Positions 36,744 to 44,927 of a DNA stretch of 64,000 nucleotides are shown here, piece by piece (within the stretch, counting starts at the first letter, position 1; each line of letters begins with the position of its first letter). Source of the stretch: Candidatus Cloacimonadota bacterium (GTDB lineage Bacteria; Cloacimonadota; Cloacimonadia; Cloacimonadales; TCS61); assembly GCA_030445745.1 (NCBI GenBank), contig JASUTE010000001.1, positions 226,035-290,034 of the forward strand. Direction: 5' to 3'. The notes under the pieces were generated by a model, which saw nothing but the letters and a program-made list of their open reading frames with translations, was not told where the DNA came from and ran no database searches. The translations under genes were made by a program, and so were the position numbers.

Positions 36744-37021
36744 CTCAAACAAATTTAGATTCCACATTCATATTACCATGCCAAAACTGGTCAGGCAGGC
36801 AGCTGCCGAGCTTGTGTGATGGAATTGGAAGACATAGCCGGTTTAAAAAACTCTTGTACAATAGAATTTCAAGCAGATATAAAAGTGAATTTCCATACTG
36901 CAAAAATTAAGGAATCTCAGAGAGTTATTGCAATCTAGCACTTTCTTCAGGGCAGCACGACTGCCTTTCCTTACAGCAAATTTTTAACGATTTGGCAAAA
37001 CAAGAACAAAAAACATCGTAA
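36744..37021 (+). pseudogene. Remnant of the N-terminal [2Fe-2S] domain of hydA
   Basis: One frame gives IPHSYYH, then GSCRACVMELEDIAGLKNSC and ADIKVNFHTAKIKESQRVIAI before a stop; LALSSGQHDCLSLQQIF continues in another frame. These match the N-terminus of [FeFe]-hydrogenase HydA/NuoG (IPtLCYH, GSCRxCVVE, sC, R-vi-llLS-HpxDC-tC-LQ), with a Cys-to-Tyr change, a stop, a frameshift and an internal loss. The rest of HydA, including the H-cluster domain, is absent. The catalytic subunit of this cluster is therefore dead here. Confidence 0.65.
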
Positions 37022-37043
37022 TTTGCTGGAAGAGTTAAAAAAT

Positions 37044-37253
37044 ATGAAAACTACTGAGGCGCTGGCTTTGGCTATAAAAAAAGAACAATAAGCTGTAGAA
37101 TTTTTTCGCCATCTAGCAGAATCGGCTGAAGATGAGCAGATAAAAAAATTATGTTTGAGAATGGCAGTTATGGCGCTAACTCATAAGCAAAAATTGGAAA
37201 ACGCTCTACCGATATTGCTTATATCGAATCATTTTAAATTAATAAAGCAATAA
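37044..37253 (+). pseudogene. Rubrerythrin/ferritin-like gene fragment with in-frame TAA
   Basis: MKTTEALALAIKKEQ, then TAA at 37089-37091, then AVEFFRHLAESAEDEQIKKL and MAVMALTHKQKLENAL in the same frame. This is the two-helix pattern of a rubrerythrin or ferritin-like protein (E..A...Y..la and mE..H). Only one or two helices remain, and no metal-binding module is seen. TAA is not a selenocysteine codon, so the stop is a genuine interruption. Together with the hydA remnant it fills the gap 36628-37260. Confidence 0.5.
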
Positions 37254-37271
37254 TTTTTTATTCCTTTTTCA

Positions 37272-37298
37272 TTGACTGATATTTGCTTAAAATACATT
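37272..37298 (+). promoter_or_regulatory. Candidate promoter for the tRNA-Sec-like gene
   Basis: TTGACT at 37272-37277, with TAAAATACATTTT downstream. The -10 could be TACATT at 15-base spacing or CATTTT at 17. No canonical TATAAT is seen. It would start transcription just before the tRNA. Confidence 0.35.
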
Positions 37299-37315
37299 TT
37301 CTCTTTTAAATCAAC

Positions 37316-37410
37316 AGCGAGGATGGGTCTGGTGGCTCAGCTGGTCTGCAAAGCCAGTAGCGGGCGGATAAAACCGTCTGTGGCAGGTTCGATTCCTGCC
37401 CTCGCGGCCA
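37316..37410 (+). tRNA. selC: tRNA-Sec-like tRNA with anticodon GCA
   Basis: A 95-nt cloverleaf. The D stem has 6 bp (TGGGTC with GGCTCA) and a 4-nt TGGT loop. The anticodon stem is CTGGT/GCCAG around the loop CTGCAAA, so positions 34-36 are GCA. A long variable arm follows (8 bp GCGGGCGG/CCGTCTGT with a 6-nt loop). The T arm is GCAGG-TTCGATT-CCTGC. The 3' end is G73 plus encoded CCA. These are tRNA-Sec hallmarks. Usual bacterial tRNA-Sec has loop CTTCAAA (UCA), so one wobble base differs. The acceptor (AGCGAGG with CCTCGCG) has an A-G mismatch or bulge at the first pair, giving 12 rather than 13 stacked acceptor-T pairs. It stands 26 bases before an operon containing selA and selB. G73 and the long arm argue for SerRS charging; a CysRS substrate would usually have U73. 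A minor tRNA-Cys-like recoding tRNA or a decaying selC are alternatives. Confidence 0.82.
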
Positions 37411-37435
37411 CTTTTGGGGGTAGTAAGGGAAATTG

Positions 37436-39412
37436 ATGGAAAAATTATTTAATGACCCGATCAAGAAGAAGATTTTAATATTGGTAATAATTTTATTCTT
37501 TGCAACTGTGGGAATTATTGCCACCAGATATATCTTCGCAAGTGTGGCTTATGATTACGATTATGATATCGGGATTCAAATTTCGTGCCGAAATGCTGGT
37601 CAGATAATTTTTCGCAGAGTTGCCAATATAAAGAAAGATTTTAAGATTATGCTAAAGAGTGATACACAAGCTGAATTAGCAAAGTTACAGACAAGTATAA
37701 AAGAACAATTCCAGGGAATAGACAAATTGTTACGAATAATGGAATCTGGGGGTGAGTATGAAGATCGGATTTTCGCCAATGAAGGGATCCAAGAATTTTC
37801 CCAAAAAATGTATTTTCGCCAGGAGGTAGCAGAACATTTTCAGGATTTAGCACCAGATTTGGCTACCAAGATAGAGCAGATAAGAAAAATTGTTGAGGAG
37901 GCAGAAAATCAATTAGATGACAGTAAAAACGAAAGCTTATCTGTAGCTTCCGATTATGACAAATATCTGACTCAGTTTGAAGAAAAATTCACCGAAATTT
38001 TAGAGATAAATAAAGCTATTTTCACTATTACTGACTACAAAATTAAGGAGATAGAAAAAAACAAAAAGGATGCTATTCATCAGTTACGAATAATTCGCTA
38101 TGTAATGGTATTTATAATTGGTATAGTAGCGCTTGTGTTATTTATTCGCACCTTCAAGCAGATCTCTCTTATTATTGAAGATAGAAAAAAAACAGGTAAG
38201 GAATTAGCCAAATTGAATAAATCGCTGATTCAGGAGCTGGAAATTGCCGAAAATGTGCAATCTTATTTGCTTCCTAACTGGCTGATGTTGGAGCATAACA
38301 TAATTTTTTCTTCTACCTATACCCCTTCCAAAAAAGTCGGTGGTGACCTGTTCGATATGATCCCAGTTTCCGATAACGAATATGTGGTTTATGTGGGTGA
38401 TATCTCGGGGCATGGAGTGCAAGCAGCTCTTATAATGACTGCAGTAAAATCGACAATTAATATGATAATAGAAAACGAAAAAAACAATATTAAACCATAT
38501 TTCATAGTGAATAGATTGAATAAGATCTTAATCCGCGAGCTTTTCCCAGATAACTACATGACACTGTTGCTCTGCTATGTGGATTTTAACAATAATGAGA
38601 TCCGCTATTTCAATGCTGGACATCCACCAATTATTCAGCTTGATACAAGCACAAACAAAGCGTATAAATTGGATGATAAAGGATCAATTCCAATCGGATG
38701 GCGGGTCGAACATGAATACAGTAAAGCTGAAGAGAATGTTATACCTTTCGAAAAAGATAAAATATATTTCTTATACACCGATGGAATTTTTGAATGTGAA
38801 AATCCCCAGGGAGAGCAGTTAGGAATAGAAGGATTGGCTAACTTTATCACCGAAAACATCGATACCGACAATACAATTATTATTACTCACAAGATTAAAA
38901 AGAGATTAAAGGAATTAGAGTACGATATCACACCAGACGATTTCACCCTAATTGCCTTCCAAAAAAGAGAGCAAAACGAGGAAGAGGATAAGAGTAGTTT
39001 GTTTTTGATGCGCTCTTTGCTAATAAACACGCGCGATATTGGCCAGCAGTGTGAACAATTTATAGAAAAAAAGACAGGAAGACATAATTTAGCTGCCAGA
39101 ACCGAATTGGTAGTGAATGAATTTCTTAATAACATCATTGTTCACGGTTTGCGTAACAAATCGGATACCATAATTTTACTCCAACTGGAGATAAAAGAGG
39201 AAAATGTAGTGTTAACTTTTTGGGATAAAGGCTTAAAATGGAAACTTCCCAGTCGCCAGGAAAGTGACTTCTATTTTGCCAAAAAAAATGATATGGATAC
39301 TTCAGGCAGAGGTGTTCCTATTATCTATTCTTTGGCTACCAACATCATTAGAACTCGCTATGATGAGATCAATGAAACTAAAATTGAAATACCTATAAAC
39401 AAAGATATTTAG
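37436..39412 (+). CDS. Membrane-anchored PP2C (SpoIIE/RsbU) phosphatase with C-terminal HATPase
   Basis: A protein of about 658 residues. The ATG at 37436 is preferred over the track's TTG one codon upstream; GGGGGTAGTAAGGGA precedes it. Two membrane segments lie near residues 12-32 (ILILVIILFFATVGIIATRYI) and 220-240 (YVMVFIIGIVALVLFIRTF), bounding an extracytoplasmic helical sensor. Then comes a PP2C domain: YTPSKKVGGDLFDM, YVGDISGHGVQAALIMTAVK, FNAGHPP, FLYTDGIFECENPQGEQ. The C-terminus is an RsbW-like HATPase: ELVVNEFLNNIIVHGL, LTFWDKGLKW, SGRGVPIIYSL. Phosphatase and kinase-like halves in one chain suggest a partner-switching sensor. It lies between the tRNA and selA, an unusual context. 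Confidence 0.88.
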   Translation: MEKLFNDPIKKKILILVIILFFATVGIIATRYIFASVAYDYDYDIGIQISCRNAGQIIFRRVANIKKDFKIMLKSDTQAELAKLQTSIKEQFQGIDKLLRIMESGGEYEDRIFANEGIQEFSQKMYFRQEVAEHFQDLAPDLATKIEQIRKIVEEAENQLDDSKNESLSVASDYDKYLTQFEEKFTEILEINKAIFTITDYKIKEIEKNKKDAIHQLRIIRYVMVFIIGIVALVLFIRTFKQISLIIEDRKKTGKELAKLNKSLIQELEIAENVQSYLLPNWLMLEHNIIFSSTYTPSKKVGGDLFDMIPVSDNEYVVYVGDISGHGVQAALIMTAVKSTINMIIENEKNNIKPYFIVNRLNKILIRELFPDNYMTLLLCYVDFNNNEIRYFNAGHPPIIQLDTSTNKAYKLDDKGSIPIGWRVEHEYSKAEENVIPFEKDKIYFLYTDGIFECENPQGEQLGIEGLANFITENIDTDNTIIITHKIKKRLKELEYDITPDDFTLIAFQKREQNEEEDKSSLFLMRSLLINTRDIGQQCEQFIEKKTGRHNLAARTELVVNEFLNNIIVHGLRNKSDTIILLQLEIKEENVVLTFWDKGLKWKLPSRQESDFYFAKKNDMDTSGRGVPIIYSLATNIIRTRYDEINETKIEIPINKDI

Positions 39413-39425
39413 AATTGGAGCTGTG

Positions 39426-40820
39426 ATGAATAAAGCAGAGTTCAAAAAAATTCCTAAGGTAGATATTTTACAGAATAAACTTAAAAACATTGCTGCAAAA
39501 GTAGGTTGGAATTTAACCAACCAACTTATAAATAAAGAGTTACAAGATATTAGGAAACAAGTAGCAGCTGGTTCTAAAGCAGTTGCTGAAGATGAAATAG
39601 TGCAGTCAATAACAAAAAAAGCAGAAAAGCTCTATCATCCCTCACTGAAAAAAGTTATTAATGCTACTGGAATAATTTTGCATACAAACTTAGGCCGTGC
39701 CCCTTTGGGCAAGAAACTATTAAAAGAAATGCAACCACTACTTAGGGGTTATTCCAACCTTGAATTTGATTTGGAAAAAAATGAACGGGGAGAGCGTAAT
39801 TCGCATGTAGCTGATATCCTTAAATTTATCACCGGTGCAGAAGCAGCTTTGGTTGTGAACAACAATGCTGCTGCCGTTATGTTTTGTCTGCAAAAATTTG
39901 CGAAAAATAAACAGGTGATAATCTCTCGCGGGGAGCTGGTGGAGATCGGTGGTTCCTTCCGAATACCGGAAATAATGAGAGCTAGCGGAGCCCAAATGGT
40001 GGAAGTAGGTACTACTAACCGCACCCGCCTGCAAGATTACGAAGCAGCGATAACTGCAGATAGCAAAGTTATCTTCAAAGCTCATAAATCTAACTATTAC
40101 ATTCAAGGATTCACAGAAGAAGCAGAAATAAGTGAATTGGCTGAGTTAGCTAAGCAATATGGACTTATTTTTATATACGATATTGGTTCCGGGTTATTGC
40201 GTAAACCACAAAATTTGCCTTTAGAAAAAGAACCAGATGTAAGATCAGCTATTCAAAGTGGGGCTGATCTGGTGACTTTTAGTGGAGATAAACTTCTGGG
40301 TGGTCCACAAGCCGGCATAATTGTTGGCAGATACAGATTAGTTAGTAAACTAGCCAAAGCACCTATGATGCGAGCTTTGCGGGTTGGCAAAATTACATTA
40401 GCAGCTTTAAGTTTAGTAAGCAGAGCTTACTTGCAAGATGAACAGTTGATTCACAAAATACCAATTTTCCAAATGTTGAATACAACAGAGGAAAAATTGC
40501 TTGATAAAGCCGAACACTTAGCTGAATTACTGAAAGAGAGACAGATAAAATACGAAATTGTGGATACTCTCTCGCAAGTTGGCGGAGGAACTTTGCCAGC
40601 TTTGCAGCTTAAAAGCAAAGCAATAAAAATATTGCCGCTCAGCAAAGATAGAAAATTTGCCCAAAAGATTCATACCAAATTGCTACAGCAAAACATTCCC
40701 ATTTTAGCGATTTTACGTGGGGGAGATTTGCTGCTGGATGTAAGAACTATTTTCCCCGAAGATTATTCTTTAATTGCTGAAAGTATTAAAAAAGTTATGG
40801 TTAATTATGCAAGAGAATGA
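39426..40820 (+). CDS. selA: L-seryl-tRNA(Sec) selenium transferase
   Basis: SelA is a decameric PLP enzyme that turns Ser-tRNA-Sec into Sec-tRNA-Sec with selenophosphate. The 464 residues hold the family signatures: INATGIILHTNLGRAPLG near residue 78, GGSFRIPEIM, YDIGSGLL, and the PLP-lysine SFSGDKLLGGPQAGIIVG-type motif (FSGDKLLGGPQAG). ALRVGKITLAAL and ILRGGDLLLDVRTI follow. ATG at 39426 lies 5 bases after GGAG; the track's GTG is one codon earlier. It overlaps the next gene by 14 bases. Intact, with all key residues, so Sec-tRNA synthesis is likely active. Confidence 0.96.
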   Translation: MNKAEFKKIPKVDILQNKLKNIAAKVGWNLTNQLINKELQDIRKQVAAGSKAVAEDEIVQSITKKAEKLYHPSLKKVINATGIILHTNLGRAPLGKKLLKEMQPLLRGYSNLEFDLEKNERGERNSHVADILKFITGAEAALVVNNNAAAVMFCLQKFAKNKQVIISRGELVEIGGSFRIPEIMRASGAQMVEVGTTNRTRLQDYEAAITADSKVIFKAHKSNYYIQGFTEEAEISELAELAKQYGLIFIYDIGSGLLRKPQNLPLEKEPDVRSAIQSGADLVTFSGDKLLGGPQAGIIVGRYRLVSKLAKAPMMRALRVGKITLAALSLVSRAYLQDEQLIHKIPIFQMLNTTEEKLLDKAEHLAELLKERQIKYEIVDTLSQVGGGTLPALQLKSKAIKILPLSKDRKFAQKIHTKLLQQNIPILAILRGGDLLLDVRTIFPEDYSLIAESIKKVMVNYARE

Positions 40821-43800
40821 ACTGAAATCTAAAGCTTTACAAGTAAACTTAGCTGAAACCCGTAAAAAAAAGATCGTTATACCAAAAAAGCACTTGTGGT
40901 TTATTGCACTCTCGCAAGATTATTTTGGCATAAACAAACGTGCCCGTGAGTTCATGAATGAATATCATCATCCCTACCCTAATTACAAAGTTATTTCCGA
41001 TTTGCTAAAAAAGATATGTTTGGAAGATTTTTGGTTTTATAGCCAACTCGATAATTCACAAAAAGCGATAGATGAGTTATTGGAAATACTTAACCAGCTA
41101 TTGCAAAAGGTTGATGCTGAATATAACAATATTTTACATACTTTTTTGAAATTAATGACCCAAATAAACAATCAACAAAATCTGCAAAGAGGATTGGAGA
41201 TTTTACAGCAAAATTATTCCGAAAAATATCTACCTAATTCGGCATATTTTCGTAACTACCTTTCCAAATTGGAAGCTAACGCTGCCTTCCAAAAGCAGGC
41301 TATCGCCCTAACCCAAAAAATAATTCAAGCTATGCTGATTTTTTGGCAGAAAAATAGTAAAATAGAAAGATGGTATCAAAAAAACAGAAAATTATTCAGC
41401 AAAGACTACTCGGAAGTGGTCGAAAAGATAGGCGAAAAGTTTTTTCAGGAAAAACTTGCAGATCTCCGTAAAGCTTCTACCTGGGAGCAACTAAAACAGA
41501 TCCCACTTTACAACGATGTAGCCAACCTTTTTCGTCAGTTGACCAATGAATTTTCCCACTCTATCGAAAAAATCTATTTTCTTTTTTATCTGCTGCATCT
41601 ACCGGGAATGAAAAAATTGAATAATCACCTGCTTTGGGATATGAACCGGCTTTTAGCTATTGTAAAAAATGAGTTGAATCATGATGAAATGTTGAAGTTT
41701 TTGCATAATATCTTCAATTTATTCGCAGAATTCAAGCAGGAATATACAGGCACTGTACTTGACTGTGTTTCCACCTTGGGCAAAGAGATTATCTCCTTGG
41801 AAGAGAAGGAATTAATAGACTATTTTGTAGAAAAATTAATCGATATGGGATTTGTGGATCCTGGTAAGGTAGGCATTACTGAAGATTGGCAGTTGGAAGT
41901 AGATCCTAACCATATCAAAAATATTCGTGTCTGGATGGAACTGATAGAGTTAGAACCATACAAATTGCAAAAACTACTATCAGCTCTTATTATAAATTTG
42001 CGCATTGGCGGAATTTTCATCTCCGATACCGACCTTTTCCAAAGAGATATTACAAAATTGTTGAATTCGAGGATGGCACCCCTTTTCAAGCAAGTAAAGC
42101 AGTTGTGCCGCCTGTTTCCGGTCTATTATCATGAAATAGGTGCAGAGGGAGAATTACGCGAGCTTTCTACCAAAATCGATGAACTGAATTTCCGACAAGA
42201 CAGGTTAATTCATTTCTTTCGCAAAAATGTACATACCGAAAGCAATAATACTCATGTGATTTTAGCTAGAAAAATTTTAGAATTTTGGGTAAATGGCCAA
42301 CCAGAAATTCTGCAGGATTTAATTCCCGAAAATGTGATGGAAAAAATCGATGTGAAAGCAGATTATTTTGTGCGTATTCACAATTTGATGCAAAAAATAA
42401 CTGAGTTAGTTTCTTTAGAAAAACTGGTAGAACTACCTTCAGAACAAATTCAAAGCTATTTTGACCGTATTGAAGCACCTGTAAAAACCAAAGAGAAATT
42501 AACTGCTATGATTCGTTTGTATCAGCTACTGAGAGAGAAATACTCTTTCGAGACTACCGATATTTCAGCACTTTTATTACGCTACCGCTTTTTTAGAAAA
42601 ACCGATATTAACCGCTTAAATAAAGCTATTCAGAAAAAGAAACACAAAACAGCTTTAAGAATCGTCTTTAAATTTATGCAGCATTTAAAATCGATAATAT
42701 TAGACAGCAAGAAAACAGAAGGCTGGGAAAATATCTACTACAAACGCCATATTGCTGCTGGCATTCCTTCGATGTACGGAAATTATCATGAACCTAAATT
42801 CGAAGCCTTGGGAGTAACCTTCAGGTTGGAAAAAATTGCTGCTAAACTTATTCAGCAAATAATAGAAAATATAAATATGAATTACATTACAGCTAAGTCA
42901 CTGCGGCGTATCCACGAGGTTTTAAAAATTTTTCAGCAAGGCTTGGGGCTCGAAGGCATCTACAATCAAGGATTTAACTCTAATCTGCAAATGTTTGAAT
43001 ACAGTCTCACTTCAGCTAGTTTTTCTTTAGATCAATACGTAAATATTTTTCAATTTATGGCTGAAGATGTGAAAGAGATTATCAACGAATATTTTTTGCG
43101 TATTTACGATCAACCCTTGAAGAAAATTGTTCCTCAAATTATTAAAAAACAAAAAAAATGTAAGATTTGCAATGAGAATAAATTAAACCAAGTTGTGCAT
43201 AAGATTTCTGAAAAGTACTATCGCGAAATCCTTAGTTCAGCTTTTCTGGTACAAACTTTAGATAATTTTATTTTTGAAATTTTGAACACTCTTCGGCGAA
43301 TGTTAGACAACTTCAGCATACAGCATTTGCAAAATGTTATGACTCATGATCCTGACCTTATTATCAGTCCTTTTTACCGAGAAACAGTAGAGATGGATAA
43401 TCCAATTTTTATTGGTGCTAAGGCTTATTTTTTAAAGAAGCTCTATCTTTATAGTTTTCCTATTCCGCCAGGGTTTGTGCTTACTACTGAGCTTTTCCGT
43501 CACAAAGATGTTGTTTTAAACCACGATTTGATGAACACAGAGATCGATGAGATGATAAAAAAACATTTACACGATTTAGAAAAAATAAGCGGTTGCAAGT
43601 TCGGTGATACCCAAAACCCACTGCTACTCTCTGTACGCTCGGGAACAGCTATTTCCATGCCTGGTGCAATGAATACTTTTTTAAATGTAGGCATGAACGA
43701 TGAAATTGTAGAAGCCCTGAGCCAGCAACCAGGATTTGCTTGGACAGCTTGGGATTGTTATCGCCGTTTTTTACAAAGCTGGGCAATGTCTTATGGAATT

Positions 43801-44880
43801 GAGCGTGATGTTTTCGACAAAATCATCATTGAATTTAAAGAAAAATATGGTATAGAGCAAAAGATAGATTTCAAGGCGCTACAGATGAAAGAGATTGCGC
43901 TAGCTTATAAGCAGGTTTTACAAAAAAATAATATCCAATTTGAAACGGACCCTTTCCAACAATTAAAACAAGCTGTATTAATGGTATTCGATTCTTGGGA
44001 TTCCGACCGAGCTAAAGTTTACCGAGAACATTTGCAAATTGCAGATGAGTGGGGAACAGCTGTAATAATTCAGAAAATGGTTCTAGGCAATATATCCGAT
44101 AAATCGGGCTCGGGAGTGCTATTTACTCACAATCCCTATACAGAAAAAACCGGTATAAACCTGTATGGAGATTACACCGTTTGTAGTCAAGGAGAGGATA
44201 TAGTAGCTGGATTGGTGCATGTACTGCCTGTTTCGCAAACACAGCGTTCCTTCCAAAAAAATTCACATTCCTTACAGCAAAAACATCCCCAGATTTATAA
44301 AAAATTGGAACAAATAGCCAGTGATCTCATAAACGAGTACGGATTCAGTCACCAAGAAATTGAATTTACTTTTGAATCGGATGATCCGCAAGACCTCTAT
44401 ATTCTGCAAATTCGTGATCAGAACATAAAATTAGCGCAAGAACGAATAACTTTTGCTACTTCCAGTAAAGAAATGCATCTTGTGGGAAGGGGAATCGGCA
44501 TAGGTGGAGGCGCTTTAAACGGTCTTTTGGCAGTAGATATGCAGGATATGAAACAATTGAGGCAAAAATACCCCCAGAAAAACATCATTTTGGTGCGCCC
44601 AGATACGGTACCCGATGATATCGATATGGTTTTTGAATGTGATGGTTTATTCACGGGTAGAGGAGGCGCTACTTCTCATGCTGCTGTTACTGCTGTAAGG
44701 CTGGGAAAAGTGTGTATTGTGAACTGTAAGGAACTTGTTGTAGATGAAAAAAGTAAAACCTGTACTATAAATGGTGAGAAATTCAAGGCCGGTGATGAAA
44801 TTGCTATTGACGGCCATTTTGGCAGTATATATAGAGGTAACTATGCTACCCAGGTAGAAAAAATAGATTACAACGGGTAA
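40807..44880 (+). CDS. Giant PPDK-like protein: unknown helical N-terminus plus ATP-grasp and phospho-His domains
   Basis: A protein of about 1357 residues; the start MQENELKSK at 40807 overlaps selA by 14 bases. The first 850 or so residues are helical, with no recognised domain, and have a CKICNENK pair near residue 790. From about 860 there is a pyruvate-phosphate-dikinase ATP-binding domain: IFIGAKAYFLKKLYLYSFPIPPGFVLTT, LLLSVRSGTAISMPGAMNTFLNVGMND, VLFTHNPYTE and QGEDIVAG. At the end is the phospho-His swivel domain GRGGATSHAAVTAVRLGKVCIVNC. The PEP/pyruvate TIM barrel is lacking. Such truncated PPDK-like proteins may transfer phosphate to an unknown acceptor. Its location inside the selA-selB unit is unexpected. 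Confidence 0.75.
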   Translation: MQENELKSKALQVNLAETRKKKIVIPKKHLWFIALSQDYFGINKRAREFMNEYHHPYPNYKVISDLLKKICLEDFWFYSQLDNSQKAIDELLEILNQLLQKVDAEYNNILHTFLKLMTQINNQQNLQRGLEILQQNYSEKYLPNSAYFRNYLSKLEANAAFQKQAIALTQKIIQAMLIFWQKNSKIERWYQKNRKLFSKDYSEVVEKIGEKFFQEKLADLRKASTWEQLKQIPLYNDVANLFRQLTNEFSHSIEKIYFLFYLLHLPGMKKLNNHLLWDMNRLLAIVKNELNHDEMLKFLHNIFNLFAEFKQEYTGTVLDCVSTLGKEIISLEEKELIDYFVEKLIDMGFVDPGKVGITEDWQLEVDPNHIKNIRVWMELIELEPYKLQKLLSALIINLRIGGIFISDTDLFQRDITKLLNSRMAPLFKQVKQLCRLFPVYYHEIGAEGELRELSTKIDELNFRQDRLIHFFRKNVHTESNNTHVILARKILEFWVNGQPEILQDLIPENVMEKIDVKADYFVRIHNLMQKITELVSLEKLVELPSEQIQSYFDRIEAPVKTKEKLTAMIRLYQLLREKYSFETTDISALLLRYRFFRKTDINRLNKAIQKKKHKTALRIVFKFMQHLKSIILDSKKTEGWENIYYKRHIAAGIPSMYGNYHEPKFEALGVTFRLEKIAAKLIQQIIENINMNYITAKSLRRIHEVLKIFQQGLGLEGIYNQGFNSNLQMFEYSLTSASFSLDQYVNIFQFMAEDVKEIINEYFLRIYDQPLKKIVPQIIKKQKKCKICNENKLNQVVHKISEKYYREILSSAFLVQTLDNFIFEILNTLRRMLDNFSIQHLQNVMTHDPDLIISPFYRETVEMDNPIFIGAKAYFLKKLYLYSFPIPPGFVLTTELFRHKDVVLNHDLMNTEIDEMIKKHLHDLEKISGCKFGDTQNPLLLSVRSGTAISMPGAMNTFLNVGMNDEIVEALSQQPGFAWTAWDCYRRFLQSWAMSYGIERDVFDKIIIEFKEKYGIEQKIDFKALQMKEIALAYKQVLQKNNIQFETDPFQQLKQAVLMVFDSWDSDRAKVYREHLQIADEWGTAVIIQKMVLGNISDKSGSGVLFTHNPYTEKTGINLYGDYTVCSQGEDIVAGLVHVLPVSQTQRSFQKNSHSLQQKHPQIYKKLEQIASDLINEYGFSHQEIEFTFESDDPQDLYILQIRDQNIKLAQERITFATSSKEMHLVGRGIGIGGGALNGLLAVDMQDMKQLRQKYPQKNIILVRPDTVPDDIDMVFECDGLFTGRGGATSHAAVTAVRLGKVCIVNCKELVVDEKSKTCTINGEKFKAGDEIAIDGHFGSIYRGNYATQVEKIDYNG

Positions 44881-44927
44881 ACAATAAATCCGGAATTATT
44901 ATAAAAAAATATAAAAGGAGTAGAAAG

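Noticed and set aside
37089-37091. TAA in the rubrerythrin fragment as recoded codon
   Set aside because: No evidence for TAA recoding; the tRNA anticodon GCA would not read it, and only a fragment remains.
37348-37350. Ordinary tRNA-Cys reading of the GCA tRNA
   Set aside because: The 6-bp D stem with 4-nt loop, long variable arm and G73 do not fit tRNA-Cys, which has a short variable loop and U73.
39738-40106. Long antisense ORFs within selA, selB, hydB and others
   Set aside because: Shadows of the real coding frames with no motif or ribosome site.
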